From the NCBI GenBank assembly GCA_963721385.1, contig CAVRJB010000016.1:62001-126000 (forward strand): a DNA stretch of 64,000 nt, written 5' to 3'. Position 1 is the stretch's first letter. Every line of letters starts with the position of its first letter. Origin of the DNA: DAOMFB01 sp963721385. Lineage in GTDB: Bacteria > Acidobacteriota > Thermoanaerobaculia > UBA5066. Shown one piece after another: positions 41,243-49,954 of this stretch. The position numbers were made by a program, and so were the translations under genes. Under the pieces are notes generated by a model. The model was given only the letters and a program-made list of their open reading frames with translations, was not told where the DNA came from and searched no databases.

Positions 41243-41872
41243 TCACGTCGCGAACGTCTTCAGGATGGCCTCGAGCCGCTCACGCCGCCGGCTCCGGCCG
41301 GCCCGGCGAGCCACGATGATCGACCGCAGCTCGTCCACCGCGGCTTCGAGATCGTCGTTGATTATCGCATAGTCGTATTCGCCGAACTCGTGCATCTCGG
41401 CGGCGGCGGCCGAAAGCCGCCGCGCCACGACGTCCGGCGCGTCAGAGGCCCGGGCCCTGAGGCGCGCCTCGAGGACGGCCCGGGAGGGCGGGAAGACGAA
41501 GATCTTGACGCCCTCGGGGACCTTCGACCGGACCTGCCGGGCTCCCTGGACGTCGATGTCGAGGAGAACGTCGGTCCCCCCGGCAAGGCGCGGCTCGACC
41601 TCCTGGCGCGAGGTGCCATAGAGGTTGCCGTGGACCGCCGCCCACTCGAGGAAGCCGTCGGCCGCCTGCAGGGCGCGGAAGGCGTCCTCGGAGACGAAGT
41701 GGTACTCGCGGCCGCTCACCTCGCCCGCGCGCGGCGGCCGGGTCGTGTGCGAGACGGAGAAGTGGAGGCTTCCGCCGCGGACCGTCGGGTCGGCGAGGAC
41801 GCGCCGGATGAGCGTCGTTTTTCCCGCCCCCGAAGGCGACGAGACGATGAAGAGATCGGCGGTGTTTTTCAT
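41243..41872 (-). CDS. gmk: guanylate kinase
   Basis: A 209-residue enzyme that phosphorylates GMP to GDP with ATP. Walker A is SSPSGAGKTT at residues 11-20. GMP-binding residues lie in VSHTTRPPRAGEVSGREYHF, and the lid/DIDVQGARQVR motif follows. Length is typical. The start ATG is 10 bp after yicC. It works with GuaA, encoded at the left of the window, in the guanine nucleotide route. Confidence 0.96.
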   Translation of the reverse strand: MKNTADLFIVSSPSGAGKTTLIRRVLADPTVRGGSLHFSVSHTTRPPRAGEVSGREYHFVSEDAFRALQAADGFLEWAAVHGNLYGTSRQEVEPRLAGGTDVLLDIDVQGARQVRSKVPEGVKIFVFPPSRAVLEARLRARASDAPDVVARRLSAAAAEMHEFGEYDYAIINDDLEAAVDELRSIIVARRAGRSRRRERLEAILKTFAT

Positions 41873-41882
41873 GCGGCGGCCT

Positions 41883-42755
41883 TCATTCGACGTTCTGGAC
41901 CTGCTCCTTGAAGGCCTCGAGATCCGACTTCAGGTCGAGAACGAGGCGTGTCGCCCCGGCCTCCCGCACCTTCGAGCCGGCCGTGTTGACCTCCCGGTGG
42001 AGCTCCTGCGCGAGATGGTCGAGCCGCTTGCCGGAGGGGCCGGGCGCCGCGAGGAGCCGGCGCACCTCGACGAGGTGAGTCTTCAGGCGGTCGATCTCCT
42101 CGGAGATGTCGGCGCGGTCCGCAAGCAGCGCCACCTCCTGCGCGAGCCGTCCCTCGTCGAGCGGGATGCCCGCCGCCAGCTTCGCGATCCGCTCCCGGAG
42201 CAGGACCTGGATTCTCTCGACGAGGCCGGTCCTCTCCGCGTCGAGCCGCGCGACGCCTCCCTCGAGGCGCGCGAGGATCCCCTCGAGCACGAGGGCGAGG
42301 GCCGCACCCTCGCGGCTCCGCGTGGCGTCGAAGGCGGCCAGCGCCTCGGTGACCAGCGCCACGAGCGGAGCTTCGAACGAGGGATCCGCGTCCGCCGTCT
42401 CCTCCGATCGGACGACGCCCGGCAGCGAGAGAAGGTCGCGCGCGGAGAGGTCGGCCGGAAGGCCCCGCTTGCCGGCCTCTTCCCTCCAGAGACCGGCGTA
42501 GCGGGCCGCCGCCTCCGCGTCGAAGGAGGCGGTCCGCCCGGCCGGACGCTGGGTCCGGAGCAGAATGTCCAGGTGGCCGCGCGACGCCACGCCCGCGACG
42601 GCCCTTCGGATCGCTGGCTCCGCCGAGGCGAGCTCGTCGCGCAGCTTCACGGCGACGTCGAGGAAGCGGTGGTTGACCCCGCGCACGACGACGGTCGCTT
42701 CGGTTCCGTCAGGCAGCGTTCCCGCCGAGCGCCCGAAGCCGGTCATCGATTTCAC
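41883..42755 (-). CDS. yicC: YicC-family endoribonuclease
   Basis: A 290-residue YicC/YloC protein. The signature N-terminus is KSMTGFGRSAGTLPDGT and VRGVNHRFLDVAVKLRDELA, and the C-terminus has GKRLDHLAQELHREVNTAGSK and SDLEAFKEQVQNVE. The family has RNase activity on small RNAs in E. coli. yicC-gmk-rpoZ is the common order. The GTG start overlaps msbA by 4 bp. Confidence 0.93.
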   Translation of the reverse strand: MKSMTGFGRSAGTLPDGTEATVVVRGVNHRFLDVAVKLRDELASAEPAIRRAVAGVASRGHLDILLRTQRPAGRTASFDAEAAARYAGLWREEAGKRGLPADLSARDLLSLPGVVRSEETADADPSFEAPLVALVTEALAAFDATRSREGAALALVLEGILARLEGGVARLDAERTGLVERIQVLLRERIAKLAAGIPLDEGRLAQEVALLADRADISEEIDRLKTHLVEVRRLLAAPGPSGKRLDHLAQELHREVNTAGSKVREAGATRLVLDLKSDLEAFKEQVQNVE

Positions 42756-44677
42756 GGGAGAACCTCCACCGACGGCTCCGGCTCGAAGGCCTGGAGGTCG
42801 TGCAGCCGACGATACAACCCGCCGGCCGCGAGAAGCTCGGCGTGCCGCCCTCGCTCCACGATCCGCCCGGCCTGAAGGACGACGAGCTGGTCGGCCCGGC
42901 GGACCGTCGAGAGGCGGTGCGCGATGACGAGGACGGTCCGCCCCGCCATCAGACGCTCGAGCGCCTGCTGCACGGCGCGCTCGCTCTCCGTGTCGAGGGC
43001 CGACGTCGCCTCGTCGAGGATCAGGATCGGCGGGTCCTTCAGGAGCGCCCGCGCGATCGCGAGGCGCTGCCGCTGGCCGCCGGAGAGGCGCATCCCCGAC
43101 TCCCCCACCCGCGCGTCGAGGCCGCCCGGAAGGGCGTCGACGAACCCGAGCGCGTTCGCCGCCTCGAGGGCGGCCCGGATCCGGACCTCGGGGACGTCCG
43201 TCCTTCCGTACGCGACGTTCCGGCGGACCGAATCGTCGAAGAGGATGACGTCCTGGGTCACGAGTCCGATCTGCGCCCGCAGCGAGGCGAGCGTGAGGTG
43301 CCGGACGTCGCGTCCGTCCACGGAAACGGACCCGGCGCCGGCGTCCATGAACCGCGGGACGAGGTTCGCGAGCGTCGTCTTCCCGGCGCCCGAGGGGCCG
43401 ACGAGCGCCGTCACCGATCCTTTCGGGACGGCGAGGTCGATCCCGTGAAGGACCGGAGAGTCTCCCGGGTACGCGAAGGTGACGCCCGCGAATCGGATCT
43501 CGCGCGAGAACGGCGGGAGTTCCGTCGCTCCGGGAGCGTCCGCGATGTCGTTCGGGGCGTCGAGAATCTCGAAAAGGCGCCGGGCCGAGGCCAGCGCCGT
43601 CTGGAGTGCGAGGTTGATCCGGGTCGCCCGCTTGAAAGGCTGGTACATGAGGACGATTCCGACGCCGAACGAGATGAAGGCCCCGAGCGTCATCCGGTTC
43701 GCCGAGATCCGCGAGAACGCATAGGCGAGAAGGACGCAGAAGGCGAGGACGGATGCGGATTCGATGAGGGGCGACGCGAACGCCATCACCTGGACGCCCC
43801 GGCGGGAGAGCCGAAACGTCCGCTCGTTCACGTCGGCGAAGCGCTGCGCCTCGTACGACTCCGCCGCGTAGGCCTGGACGACGCGCTGGCCCCGGATCGT
43901 CTCGGAGAGGACGCCGGTCAGGTCGCCCATCCGCTCGCGCCCGGCCTTCGAGATCTTGCGGAGCCGGTTCGCGATCAGAATGACCGGGACGACGATGGCG
44001 GGCGCGATCAGGAGGGCGACGAGCGTCAGCTCCGGGGATCTCGAGACGACGAGGACGCCGAGCCCCGCGAGCGTCGCGAGGGACTGGACGAGGTCCGCGA
44101 GATCGGTCCCGAAAAGCACCTGGATCCGGTCGACGTCCCCCGTGACGCGGGAGATCAGATCGCCGGACGGGTGCGACGCAAAGAAGGAGCCCGACTGGTG
44201 GAGAAGCCGCTCGTAGAGCGTCCCCCGGAGGTCCCGGACGAAGGCGTGCCCGACCGTGTTGAAGCGCGACTCGGCGAGGTAGGCGCAGAGGTTCTTTCCG
44301 AGGAAGGCGGCGAAGAGCGCGAGGACGAGGGCCAGCCCGCGCCGCTCCGCCGCGACGCCGAGAGCGCCGAAAAGCTGCTCGAAACGCGCATCGATCCAGC
44401 GGATCACGGCCGTCTGTTTGACCCCTTCCTTTCCCGTGAGGGTCTTGAGCGCCGTGGAGGTTCCCGGCCCCGCGCTCTCGGCTCCGGAGAGGACCGCGAC
44501 TCGCGCGTCCGGCGCGAGCACCTGGTCGAAGAGCGGGCCGAAGAGATAGGCGGCGAGAGTCGTGAAGACGGCGACGCCGGCCATGGCGAGCGCGGCGAGA
44601 ACGGCGGCTCGACGGTGCGGCCGGAAGAGCGCGCCGAGCCGCCGCACGTCGCCGAAGCCGTGCGAGCCGGCGCTCAC
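42752..44677 (-). CDS. msbA: lipid A export ABC transporter/permease MsbA
   Basis: A 641-residue half-transporter: an N-terminal TM domain of six helices (about residues 20-380, including a large loop near 65-110) and a C-terminal ATPase with Walker A VGPSGAGKTTL, Q-loop LVTQDVILFDDSV, signature LSGGQRQRLAIARALL, Walker B ILDEATSALD and switch His in VIAHRLSTV. It is placed as MsbA because lpxB is immediately upstream and the sequence follows the MsbA/lipid A flippase type; other exporter roles cannot be excluded. The GTG start overlaps lpxB by 4 bp. Confidence 0.9.
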   Translation of the reverse strand: MSAGSHGFGDVRRLGALFRPHRRAAVLAALAMAGVAVFTTLAAYLFGPLFDQVLAPDARVAVLSGAESAGPGTSTALKTLTGKEGVKQTAVIRWIDARFEQLFGALGVAAERRGLALVLALFAAFLGKNLCAYLAESRFNTVGHAFVRDLRGTLYERLLHQSGSFFASHPSGDLISRVTGDVDRIQVLFGTDLADLVQSLATLAGLGVLVVSRSPELTLVALLIAPAIVVPVILIANRLRKISKAGRERMGDLTGVLSETIRGQRVVQAYAAESYEAQRFADVNERTFRLSRRGVQVMAFASPLIESASVLAFCVLLAYAFSRISANRMTLGAFISFGVGIVLMYQPFKRATRINLALQTALASARRLFEILDAPNDIADAPGATELPPFSREIRFAGVTFAYPGDSPVLHGIDLAVPKGSVTALVGPSGAGKTTLANLVPRFMDAGAGSVSVDGRDVRHLTLASLRAQIGLVTQDVILFDDSVRRNVAYGRTDVPEVRIRAALEAANALGFVDALPGGLDARVGESGMRLSGGQRQRLAIARALLKDPPILILDEATSALDTESERAVQQALERLMAGRTVLVIAHRLSTVRRADQLVVLQAGRIVERGRHAELLAAGGLYRRLHDLQAFEPEPSVEVLP

Positions 44678-45855
44678 GCGACGTCTCCGGTCCCGGCCCG
44701 GCCAAGCGCGATGAGAAGCTCCGCAGCAGCGCGGCCGGCGGCTCCGGGCGGGCCGAGGGCCTCCCGACCCCGGGCGAGGCGGCGGATCGCCTCGGACGCG
44801 CGCGCCGGGTCGTCGAGGATCGCGGCGGCCTCCGCGGCGATCCTCGAAGGGGTCGCGTCGCCCTGGATCAGCTCCGGAACGGCGCGAGTTCCGGATCCGT
44901 CGTCGGAGAGGATGTTCGCCATGGCCACGTGGTCCACTTTCACGAGTCGGCGTCCCAGAGCATAGGTGATCGGGTTGACGCGGTAGACGACGACCATCGG
45001 AATCCCGGCCAGCGCCCCTTCCAGCGTCGCCGTCCCCGACGCCACGAGGAGGAGGTCCGACGCCGCCAGAAGAGAGAGGTGGGGCCCCGAAACGACGGTC
45101 CACTGCGCAGGCGCCTCTCCGGCCGACTCCCGGAGAAGTTCGTCGGAGATCGACTCCGCTCTCACGAGGACGACGTCGAGGTCGGGCCGCGCCGCGGAGA
45201 GCCTCAGGGCCGCGTCTCTGAGGAGCGGCAGGATCCGGCGGACCTCCCCTTCCCTGGAGCCCGGCATCAGGACCAGCCGGCGGCGCCCGGACGCCGGGCG
45301 GGCCGCGGGGACCGCGAGCTCCCGGGCCGCCTCGTCGACGAGTGGATGACCGACCCATGTGACGTTTCCGCCCAGTCCGCGGGCGTCGTACCAGGCCTTC
45401 TCGAACGCGAAGAGGACGAGGATCCGGCGCCCGAGCCGGCCGAGCTCCTTCGCGCGGTCGCTCCGCCATGCCCAGACCTGCGGCGAGACGTAGAAGACGA
45501 CGGGAATGCCGGCCGCGGTGAGCCGGCGGGCGAGCGGCAGGTTGAGGTCGGGCGAGTCGACGAGGAGCGCCCCGTCGACGACGCCTCCGGTCTCGGTCGC
45601 CGTCGCGAGAAGCTCGCGGATGAGCCTTCGGGCGAGCCGGACCTTCGAGAGCGCCTCGACGAGGCCGACGACGGCGAGGTCCTTCTGGTGCGCGAGCAGG
45701 CGGACGCCCTGCGCCGCGCAGGCGTCCCCGCCCAGACCGGCCGCCGCGACGTCCGGCACCCGCTCGCGGAGCGCCGAGAGAAGAGCCGCCGCGTTCTGGT
45801 CCCCCGAGACCTCGCCCGCGACGACGAGGAGGCGGAGGGGGCGGATCGTCGTCAC
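44674..45855 (-). CDS. lpxB: lipid-A-disaccharide synthase
   Basis: A 393-residue GT19 glycosyltransferase that joins UDP-2,3-diacylglucosamine and lipid X in lipid A synthesis. The N-terminus RLLVVAGEVSGDQNAAALLSA, the middle VVFYVSPQVWAWRSDRAKEL and FEKAWYDARG, and the C-terminal LMPGSREGEVRRILPLL and ASGTATLEGALAGIPMVVVYR are all diagnostic. GTG 45855 overlaps the upstream stop by 4 bp and is preferred over the longer upstream frame. It confirms an LPS-type outer membrane. Confidence 0.95.
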   Translation of the reverse strand: MTTIRPLRLLVVAGEVSGDQNAAALLSALRERVPDVAAAGLGGDACAAQGVRLLAHQKDLAVVGLVEALSKVRLARRLIRELLATATETGGVVDGALLVDSPDLNLPLARRLTAAGIPVVFYVSPQVWAWRSDRAKELGRLGRRILVLFAFEKAWYDARGLGGNVTWVGHPLVDEAARELAVPAARPASGRRRLVLMPGSREGEVRRILPLLRDAALRLSAARPDLDVVLVRAESISDELLRESAGEAPAQWTVVSGPHLSLLAASDLLLVASGTATLEGALAGIPMVVVYRVNPITYALGRRLVKVDHVAMANILSDDGSGTRAVPELIQGDATPSRIAAEAAAILDDPARASEAIRRLARGREALGPPGAAGRAAAELLIALGRAGTGDVA

Positions 45856-46034
45856 CGCCCCACCCTTCCGAGGAGCCACGCGAGGAGGAGGCCGCCGCCC
45901 ATCAGCGAAAGGAAGACCTTGAGGAAGAAGCGGCCCGCCGCCCGGGGCTCCTCGCGCCAGAGCAGCGCGAGGAACGCCGAGATGAGCGCGGCGTGCAGCG
46001 TCATCAGGACAGCGTGGTCGGTGAGCCCTTTCAT
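45852..46034 (-). CDS. small membrane protein, unknown function
   Basis: A 60-residue protein with two hydrophobic helices (about 8-26 and 38-56) separated by WREEPRAAGRFF. No known family. It is real by context: it is overlapped by 4 bp at its start (ATGA with the previous gene) and at its end (GTGA with lpxB). Position between a PGLGQ membrane protein and lpxB suggests an envelope role. Confidence 0.65.
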   Translation of the reverse strand: MKGLTDHAVLMTLHAALISAFLALLWREEPRAAGRFFLKVFLSLMGGGLLLAWLLGRVGR

Positions 46035-46297
46035 CCCTTCCGTCCCGTCGCCCGGTCGAACGTGTCGAGGAGGAGCAGAAGCTGCATGAGCGCCGCCGTC
46101 AGGAGGAACGCGGTCCCCGCTTCGGCGGTGACGGCTGCCGGCCTGCGGTCCAGGCCGAGGCCCAGAAGGAGTGTCGCGAGGACGATCGCGAAGAAGGCGG
46201 CGCCGCGCCGCGGCCGCCCGAGAAAGGCCTGGCCGAGGCCCGGGACGAGAAGGGCGAGAAAGAGGGCGGCGAGGACCCGCCCCCGGGACGCCGTCAG
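46031..46297 (-). CDS. small membrane protein with PGLGQ motif (TM2-like)
   Basis: An 88-residue protein with the motif LVPGLGQAFLGRPRRGAAFF, common in small TM2/DUF5683-like membrane proteins, and three hydrophobic segments. No ATG, GTG or TTG start exists in a sensible place. The frame opens at CTG 46297, whose CTGA overlaps the stop of the HIT gene, the same arrangement as for UDG. No function is known. Confidence 0.65.
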   Translation of the reverse strand: MTASRGRVLAALFLALLVPGLGQAFLGRPRRGAAFFAIVLATLLLGLGLDRRPAAVTAEAGTAFLLTAALMQLLLLLDTFDRATGRKG

Positions 46298-46806
46298 GCC
46301 GTCCCCTCCGGCCGGGCCGCGCGCGCCGCGAAGGCCCGGGCGAGGCGTTCCCGCGTCGCTGCGAGCTCCTCCGGCACCGTCCGCGTCCCGCCGACCACGG
46401 TCATGAAGCTCGTATCGCCCTCCCAGCGGGGGACGACGTGTAGGTGCGCGTGCCCCGGCACGCCGGCGCCCGAGCTCTTCCCGAGGTTCAACCCCATGTT
46501 GAAGCCGTGAGGGCGGAGGTCGGCCTTCAGGATCTCCTCGGCGAGCGCCGCGAGGTCGACCAGCTCCCGGCGCTCGTCGGGCGTCATCTCCGCGAGCGTC
46601 GCGCGGTGCGCGTACGGCGTCAGCAGGAGGTGGCCGTTGGAATAGGGATACCGGTTCAGTAGCGCGTAGACGAGCGCCCCGCGATGGACGATCAGGGCGT
46701 CGGCGTCCGCGTGCGCCGGGAGCCCGCAGAAGAGGCAGCCGTCGGGCGCCTTCGATCCCTCGCCCGTCAGGTAGGACAGGCGCCACGGCGTGAAGAGGAT
46801 GTCCAT
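46294..46806 (-). CDS. HIT family hydrolase
   Basis: A 170-residue HIT-fold protein, Ap4A phosphorylase-like. The active site is HAHLHVVPRW (HxHxHxx), preceded by MGLNLGKSSGAGVPG. N-terminal Cys24 and Cys27 (GCLFCGLP) fit a zinc site seen in some HIT proteins. It probably hydrolyses nucleoside phosphoramidates or dinucleoside polyphosphates; substrate not defined. Confidence 0.92.
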   Translation of the reverse strand: MDILFTPWRLSYLTGEGSKAPDGCLFCGLPAHADADALIVHRGALVYALLNRYPYSNGHLLLTPYAHRATLAEMTPDERRELVDLAALAEEILKADLRPHGFNMGLNLGKSSGAGVPGHAHLHVVPRWEGDTSFMTVVGGTRTVPEELAATRERLARAFAARAARPEGTA

Positions 46807-46850
46807 CGGCGCGTCGGACGGCCGGCTCCCCGAAGCCGCCGGCCCCCTTT

Positions 46851-47204
46851 CTACCGCCCGCTCGGCGGAGGCTCGGCGGGCGCTCCCTCCGCGGCTGCGG
46901 GAGCGACGTTGATCAGCTCCTTCAGCTTCTTTCCGGGCTTGAAGTACGGGACCCGCTTCGGCGGGACCATGACCTTCACGCCGCTCCGCTTCGGATTCCG
47001 GGCGATCCGCGCTCCCCGCTGCCGGAGCCGGAAGCTGCCGAACCCGCGCAGCTCGATCTTCTGCCCGGCGCGCAGGGAAGCGACGATGCCGTCGAAGACC
47101 GACTCGACGATCACCTCGGCCTGCTTTTTCGTCAGGTCGGTGGCCCTCGCGACCTCCTCGACGAGATCGGCCTTCGTCGTCGTGCTTTCGCCGCGGCCTA
47201 CCAT
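46851..47204 (-). CDS. HU/IHF-family DNA-binding protein
   Basis: A 117-residue DNA-bending protein. The core TKADLVEEVARATDLTKKQAEVIVESVF is followed by the beta-arm IELRGFGSFRLRQRGARIARNPKRSG, PPKRVPYFKPGKKLKEL. The RGFGSF and RNPKTG-like residues place it in the HU/IHF family, closest to IHF-beta by the rpsA-linked position. A C-terminal tail rich in Ala/Pro/Glu of about 20 residues extends beyond the usual end. ATG 47204 overlaps the last 7 bases of sppA; ATG 47222 is an alternative. Confidence 0.88.
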   Translation of the reverse strand: MVGRGESTTTKADLVEEVARATDLTKKQAEVIVESVFDGIVASLRAGQKIELRGFGSFRLRQRGARIARNPKRSGVKVMVPPKRVPYFKPGKKLKELINVAPAAAEGAPAEPPPSGR

Positions 47205-48127
47205 AGATAGAAGGCGTTCCATCCTCCCCCCACCGGGGCGCCGGAGATGAGGCGCCCCGCCACCGACGATTCGGACGGGCCGGTCAGGAGCTCGAGCAGC
47301 CCCGGTCGCCCCTTTTTCGGATGCCAGACCTCGGCGGGGACCGACATTCCCGCCAGACGCGCAGCGCGGTCGACCGCGTCGCGGTAGTCGCCGATCTCGT
47401 CGACGAAGCCGAGGGCGAGAGCTTCCTCGCCCGTGATGACGCGCCCGTCGGCGAGCCGCTCCATGGCGCCCGCCTTCAGTCGGTGCTTCCGGCCCTCCGT
47501 CACCGCCTGCCGGAACTGCGCCAGCATCGAGGCGATCAACTCGTCGAAGAACTTCCGGTCCTCGTCGGACAGCGCGCGGGTCGGGTTCCCGGCGTCCTTC
47601 AGCGCGCCGCTCTTGAGCGTCACGGTCCGGAGCTTCGCCCACTCGAGGAGGTCCGCGTAGTTGATCCACTGGACGATGACGCCGATCGAGCCGGTGATCG
47701 TCCCGGGGTTCGCGAGGATGTGGTCGGCCGCCGCGGCGGCGTAATAGCCGCCCGAGGCCGCGACCGACTCCATCGAGACCACGACGGGCTTCCCCGTCTC
47801 CTTCCGGAAGCGCCCGATCTCGCGATAGATCTCCTGCGACGCGGCGACGCCGCCGCCGGGAGAGTTGATCCTGAGGACGACGGCCTTGACGTTTCCCGCC
47901 TCGCGAAACCGGTCGAGGGTCTCGCGGACGTGGTCGCCCGACAGGATGATCCCCTCGAGGTCGACGACGCCGACGCGCCCGCCGAGGGCGAACGGTCCCG
48001 ACATCCTCCCGGACGAGCCGCCGGCTCCCGACGACCCGCCGAGCCAGACGACGGCGGCCGCCACGACTGCGAGGAGCCCGAGACAGCCGAGCCCGCCCAG
48101 CCCCCAGGCGACCGTCGAGCGTTTCAC
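47198..48127 (-). CDS. sppA: signal peptide peptidase SppA
   Basis: A 309-residue S49 protease that degrades signal peptides in the membrane. An N-terminal TM helix (about 8-30) anchors it; a Gly/Ser-rich linker follows. The catalytic Ser125 is in MESVAASGGYY and the Lys dyad is Lys177 in LKSGALKDAG. INSPGGGVAASQEIYREI and GSIGVIVQWINYADLLEW are typical. The short form (one S49 domain) is like Bacillus SppA and unlike the 618-residue E. coli enzyme. Start GTG is 10 bp after rpsA. Confidence 0.94.
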   Translation of the reverse strand: MKRSTVAWGLGGLGCLGLLAVVAAAVVWLGGSSGAGGSSGRMSGPFALGGRVGVVDLEGIILSGDHVRETLDRFREAGNVKAVVLRINSPGGGVAASQEIYREIGRFRKETGKPVVVSMESVAASGGYYAAAAADHILANPGTITGSIGVIVQWINYADLLEWAKLRTVTLKSGALKDAGNPTRALSDEDRKFFDELIASMLAQFRQAVTEGRKHRLKAGAMERLADGRVITGEEALALGFVDEIGDYRDAVDRAARLAGMSVPAEVWHPKKGRPGLLELLTGPSESSVAGRLISGAPVGGGWNAFYLW

Positions 48128-48137
48128 GCCGTCCCCT

Positions 48138-49844
48138 CTACTCGCCGGACTCCGAGCCCGCCGGCACCGGCTTTTCCGAGCCGGCTCCGGGGGTCTCCGC
48201 GGCCGGTGCTTCGGCGCCGTGAACGGGCTGTGCGACGCCTCGCGACGAGAGCCCGATCCGCTGCTCCGCCGGCTCGATCCGCAGGACCCTCACGGCGATG
48301 GGATCGCCTTCCTTGAAGAACTGTGAGGGCTTCTCCCCGCGCGGGATGTCCGTCTCGGAGACGTGCATCAGCCCCTCGAGCCCCTCCGGGAGCCGGACGA
48401 AGACGCCGAAGTCGGCGACCTTGGCGACCGTTCCCTCGAGCACGTCGCCAGGCTGGTGCTGGCCGGCGAACTGCTCCCACTCGTTCGGGCGGAATTCCTT
48501 GATGGAGAGGCTGATCCTGCGGTTCTCGACGTCGATCGCCGTCAGGATCGCCTGCACCTGGTCGCCCTTCTTGAGCACTTCGGACGGGTGCTTCACGCGC
48601 CGGCCCCAGGACATGTCGGAGACGTGGATGAGGCCGTCGATGCCGTCCTCGATCTCGACGAACGCCCCGAAGTCGGTCAGGTTCCGGACGGTGCCGGTGA
48701 TCCGGTCGCCGATGTGGAACTTCTCCGCGAGCTGTTCCCACGGGTTCGGCTCCGTGGCCCGGAGCGAGAGGGACAGCCGCCGCGTCTCCGGGTTCACGTC
48801 GGCGATGACCGCCTCGATCGTGTCGCCCACGTTGAGGAACTTCGACGGGTTCTTGATCCGCTTCGTCCACGACATCTCGGAGACGTGGATGAGACCCTCG
48901 ACGCCTTCCTCGAGCTCGACGAACGCGCCGTAGTCGGTCAGCGAGACGACCTTGCCGCGGACGCGGGCCCCGACCGGGTAGTGCGCCGGGAGGTCGTGCC
49001 ACGGGTCGGGGCGGAGCTGCTTCATGCCGAGCGAGATGCGGCCGCTCTCGGCGTCGTACTTCAGGACCTTGACGTCGACCTGCTGGCCGACCTGCACGGC
49101 CTCGGAGGGATGCGCCACCCGGCCCCACGACATGTCGGTGACGTGGAGGAGGCCGTCGATGCCTCCGAGGTCGACGAAAGCGCCGTAATCGGTGATGTTC
49201 TTGACGACGCCCTTCAGGACGCGGCCGTCGGCGAGCGCTTCGGCGGCTTCCTTGCGCTTGACGTCGGCGACCTCGTCGAGGATCGCCTTTCGCGAGAGGA
49301 CGATGTTCCCGCGCTTCCTGTCGAGGCCGACGACGCGGAACTCCAGCTCGCGCCCCTTCAGGACGTCGAGGTTTTTCAGCGGCCGTGAATCGGCAATGGA
49401 GCCCGGAAGGAAGGCGCGGACGCCGATGTCGACCGCGAGGCCCCCCTTGACCCGCTCGAGGACGCGCCCCTTGACGGCGGTGCCGGTCTTGAACGCCTCC
49501 TCGACGGTGTCCCACGCCTTGTTCCGCCGCGCGCGATCGTACGAGAGGACGACGTAGCCGCTCTGGCTTTCGGTCTTTTCGAGGACGGCCTCGATCTCGT
49601 CGCCGGGGCGCGGGAGCTTGTCCGCGGGGACGCCCGCGAATTCGTGGCGGGGAATGACCCCCTCCGACTTGAAGCCGATGTCGACGAGAATCTCGTCGTT
49701 CGTGACCTGGACGACCCTCCCCCTGATGAGCTCGCCCTCCTTGAGAGAGCGTTCGCTCTCGGCCAGCAGCCTCGCGAATTCGCCGCTCTCGGCGAGCTCG
49801 TCGGGCTTCGGCCCGGACATCTTCTTTGGGTCGTTGGGCGACAT
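48138..49844 (-). CDS. rpsA: 30S ribosomal protein S1
   Basis: A 568-residue protein with six S1/OB repeats. The last four are closely related: KNITDYGAFVDLGGIDGLLH, SLTDYGAFVELEEGVEGLIH, NLTDFGAFVEIEDGIDGLIH and KVADFGVFVRLPEGLEGLMH. The first two (IRGRVVQVTNDEILVDIGF, RVLERVKGGLAVDIGVRAFL) are the more diverged ribosome-binding ones. ATG 49844 follows a GGAG site at 10-bp spacing. An acidic Glu/Ala/Pro tail ends the protein. Located right after cmk, the usual cmk-rpsA pair, but with its own promoter. Confidence 0.95.
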   Translation of the reverse strand: MSPNDPKKMSGPKPDELAESGEFARLLAESERSLKEGELIRGRVVQVTNDEILVDIGFKSEGVIPRHEFAGVPADKLPRPGDEIEAVLEKTESQSGYVVLSYDRARRNKAWDTVEEAFKTGTAVKGRVLERVKGGLAVDIGVRAFLPGSIADSRPLKNLDVLKGRELEFRVVGLDRKRGNIVLSRKAILDEVADVKRKEAAEALADGRVLKGVVKNITDYGAFVDLGGIDGLLHVTDMSWGRVAHPSEAVQVGQQVDVKVLKYDAESGRISLGMKQLRPDPWHDLPAHYPVGARVRGKVVSLTDYGAFVELEEGVEGLIHVSEMSWTKRIKNPSKFLNVGDTIEAVIADVNPETRRLSLSLRATEPNPWEQLAEKFHIGDRITGTVRNLTDFGAFVEIEDGIDGLIHVSDMSWGRRVKHPSEVLKKGDQVQAILTAIDVENRRISLSIKEFRPNEWEQFAGQHQPGDVLEGTVAKVADFGVFVRLPEGLEGLMHVSETDIPRGEKPSQFFKEGDPIAVRVLRIEPAEQRIGLSSRGVAQPVHGAEAPAAETPGAGSEKPVPAGSESGE

Positions 49845-49874
49845 CAGAAAGGTGCTCCTTCGGCGAATCGATTC

Positions 49875-49917
49875 CGGACGGACTAAACCCGACTTGGACA
49901 ACGGATTAGACCGTCCG
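49875..49917 (-). promoter_or_regulatory. long hairpin in the rpsA 5' leader
   Basis: The arms 49875-49891 and 49902-49917 form a stem of about 14 pairs (core GGACGG, CTAA and CCG matched with short mismatches) with a 10-base loop. It would begin within a few bases of the predicted transcription start and end 30 nt before the ATG. It may be a regulatory element for S1 autocontrol. Confidence 0.55.
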
Positions 49918-49925
49918 AACGCGCG

Positions 49926-49954
49926 ATCTTAGTCGGCGCGCCGAAGCCGGTCAA
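49926..49954 (-). promoter_or_regulatory. rpsA promoter
   Basis: On the minus strand, -35 TTGACC (49949-49954, overlapping the cmk stop), 17-bp spacer, -10 TAAGAT (49926-49931). This is the best-matching -35/-10 pair in the window. Confidence 0.65.
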
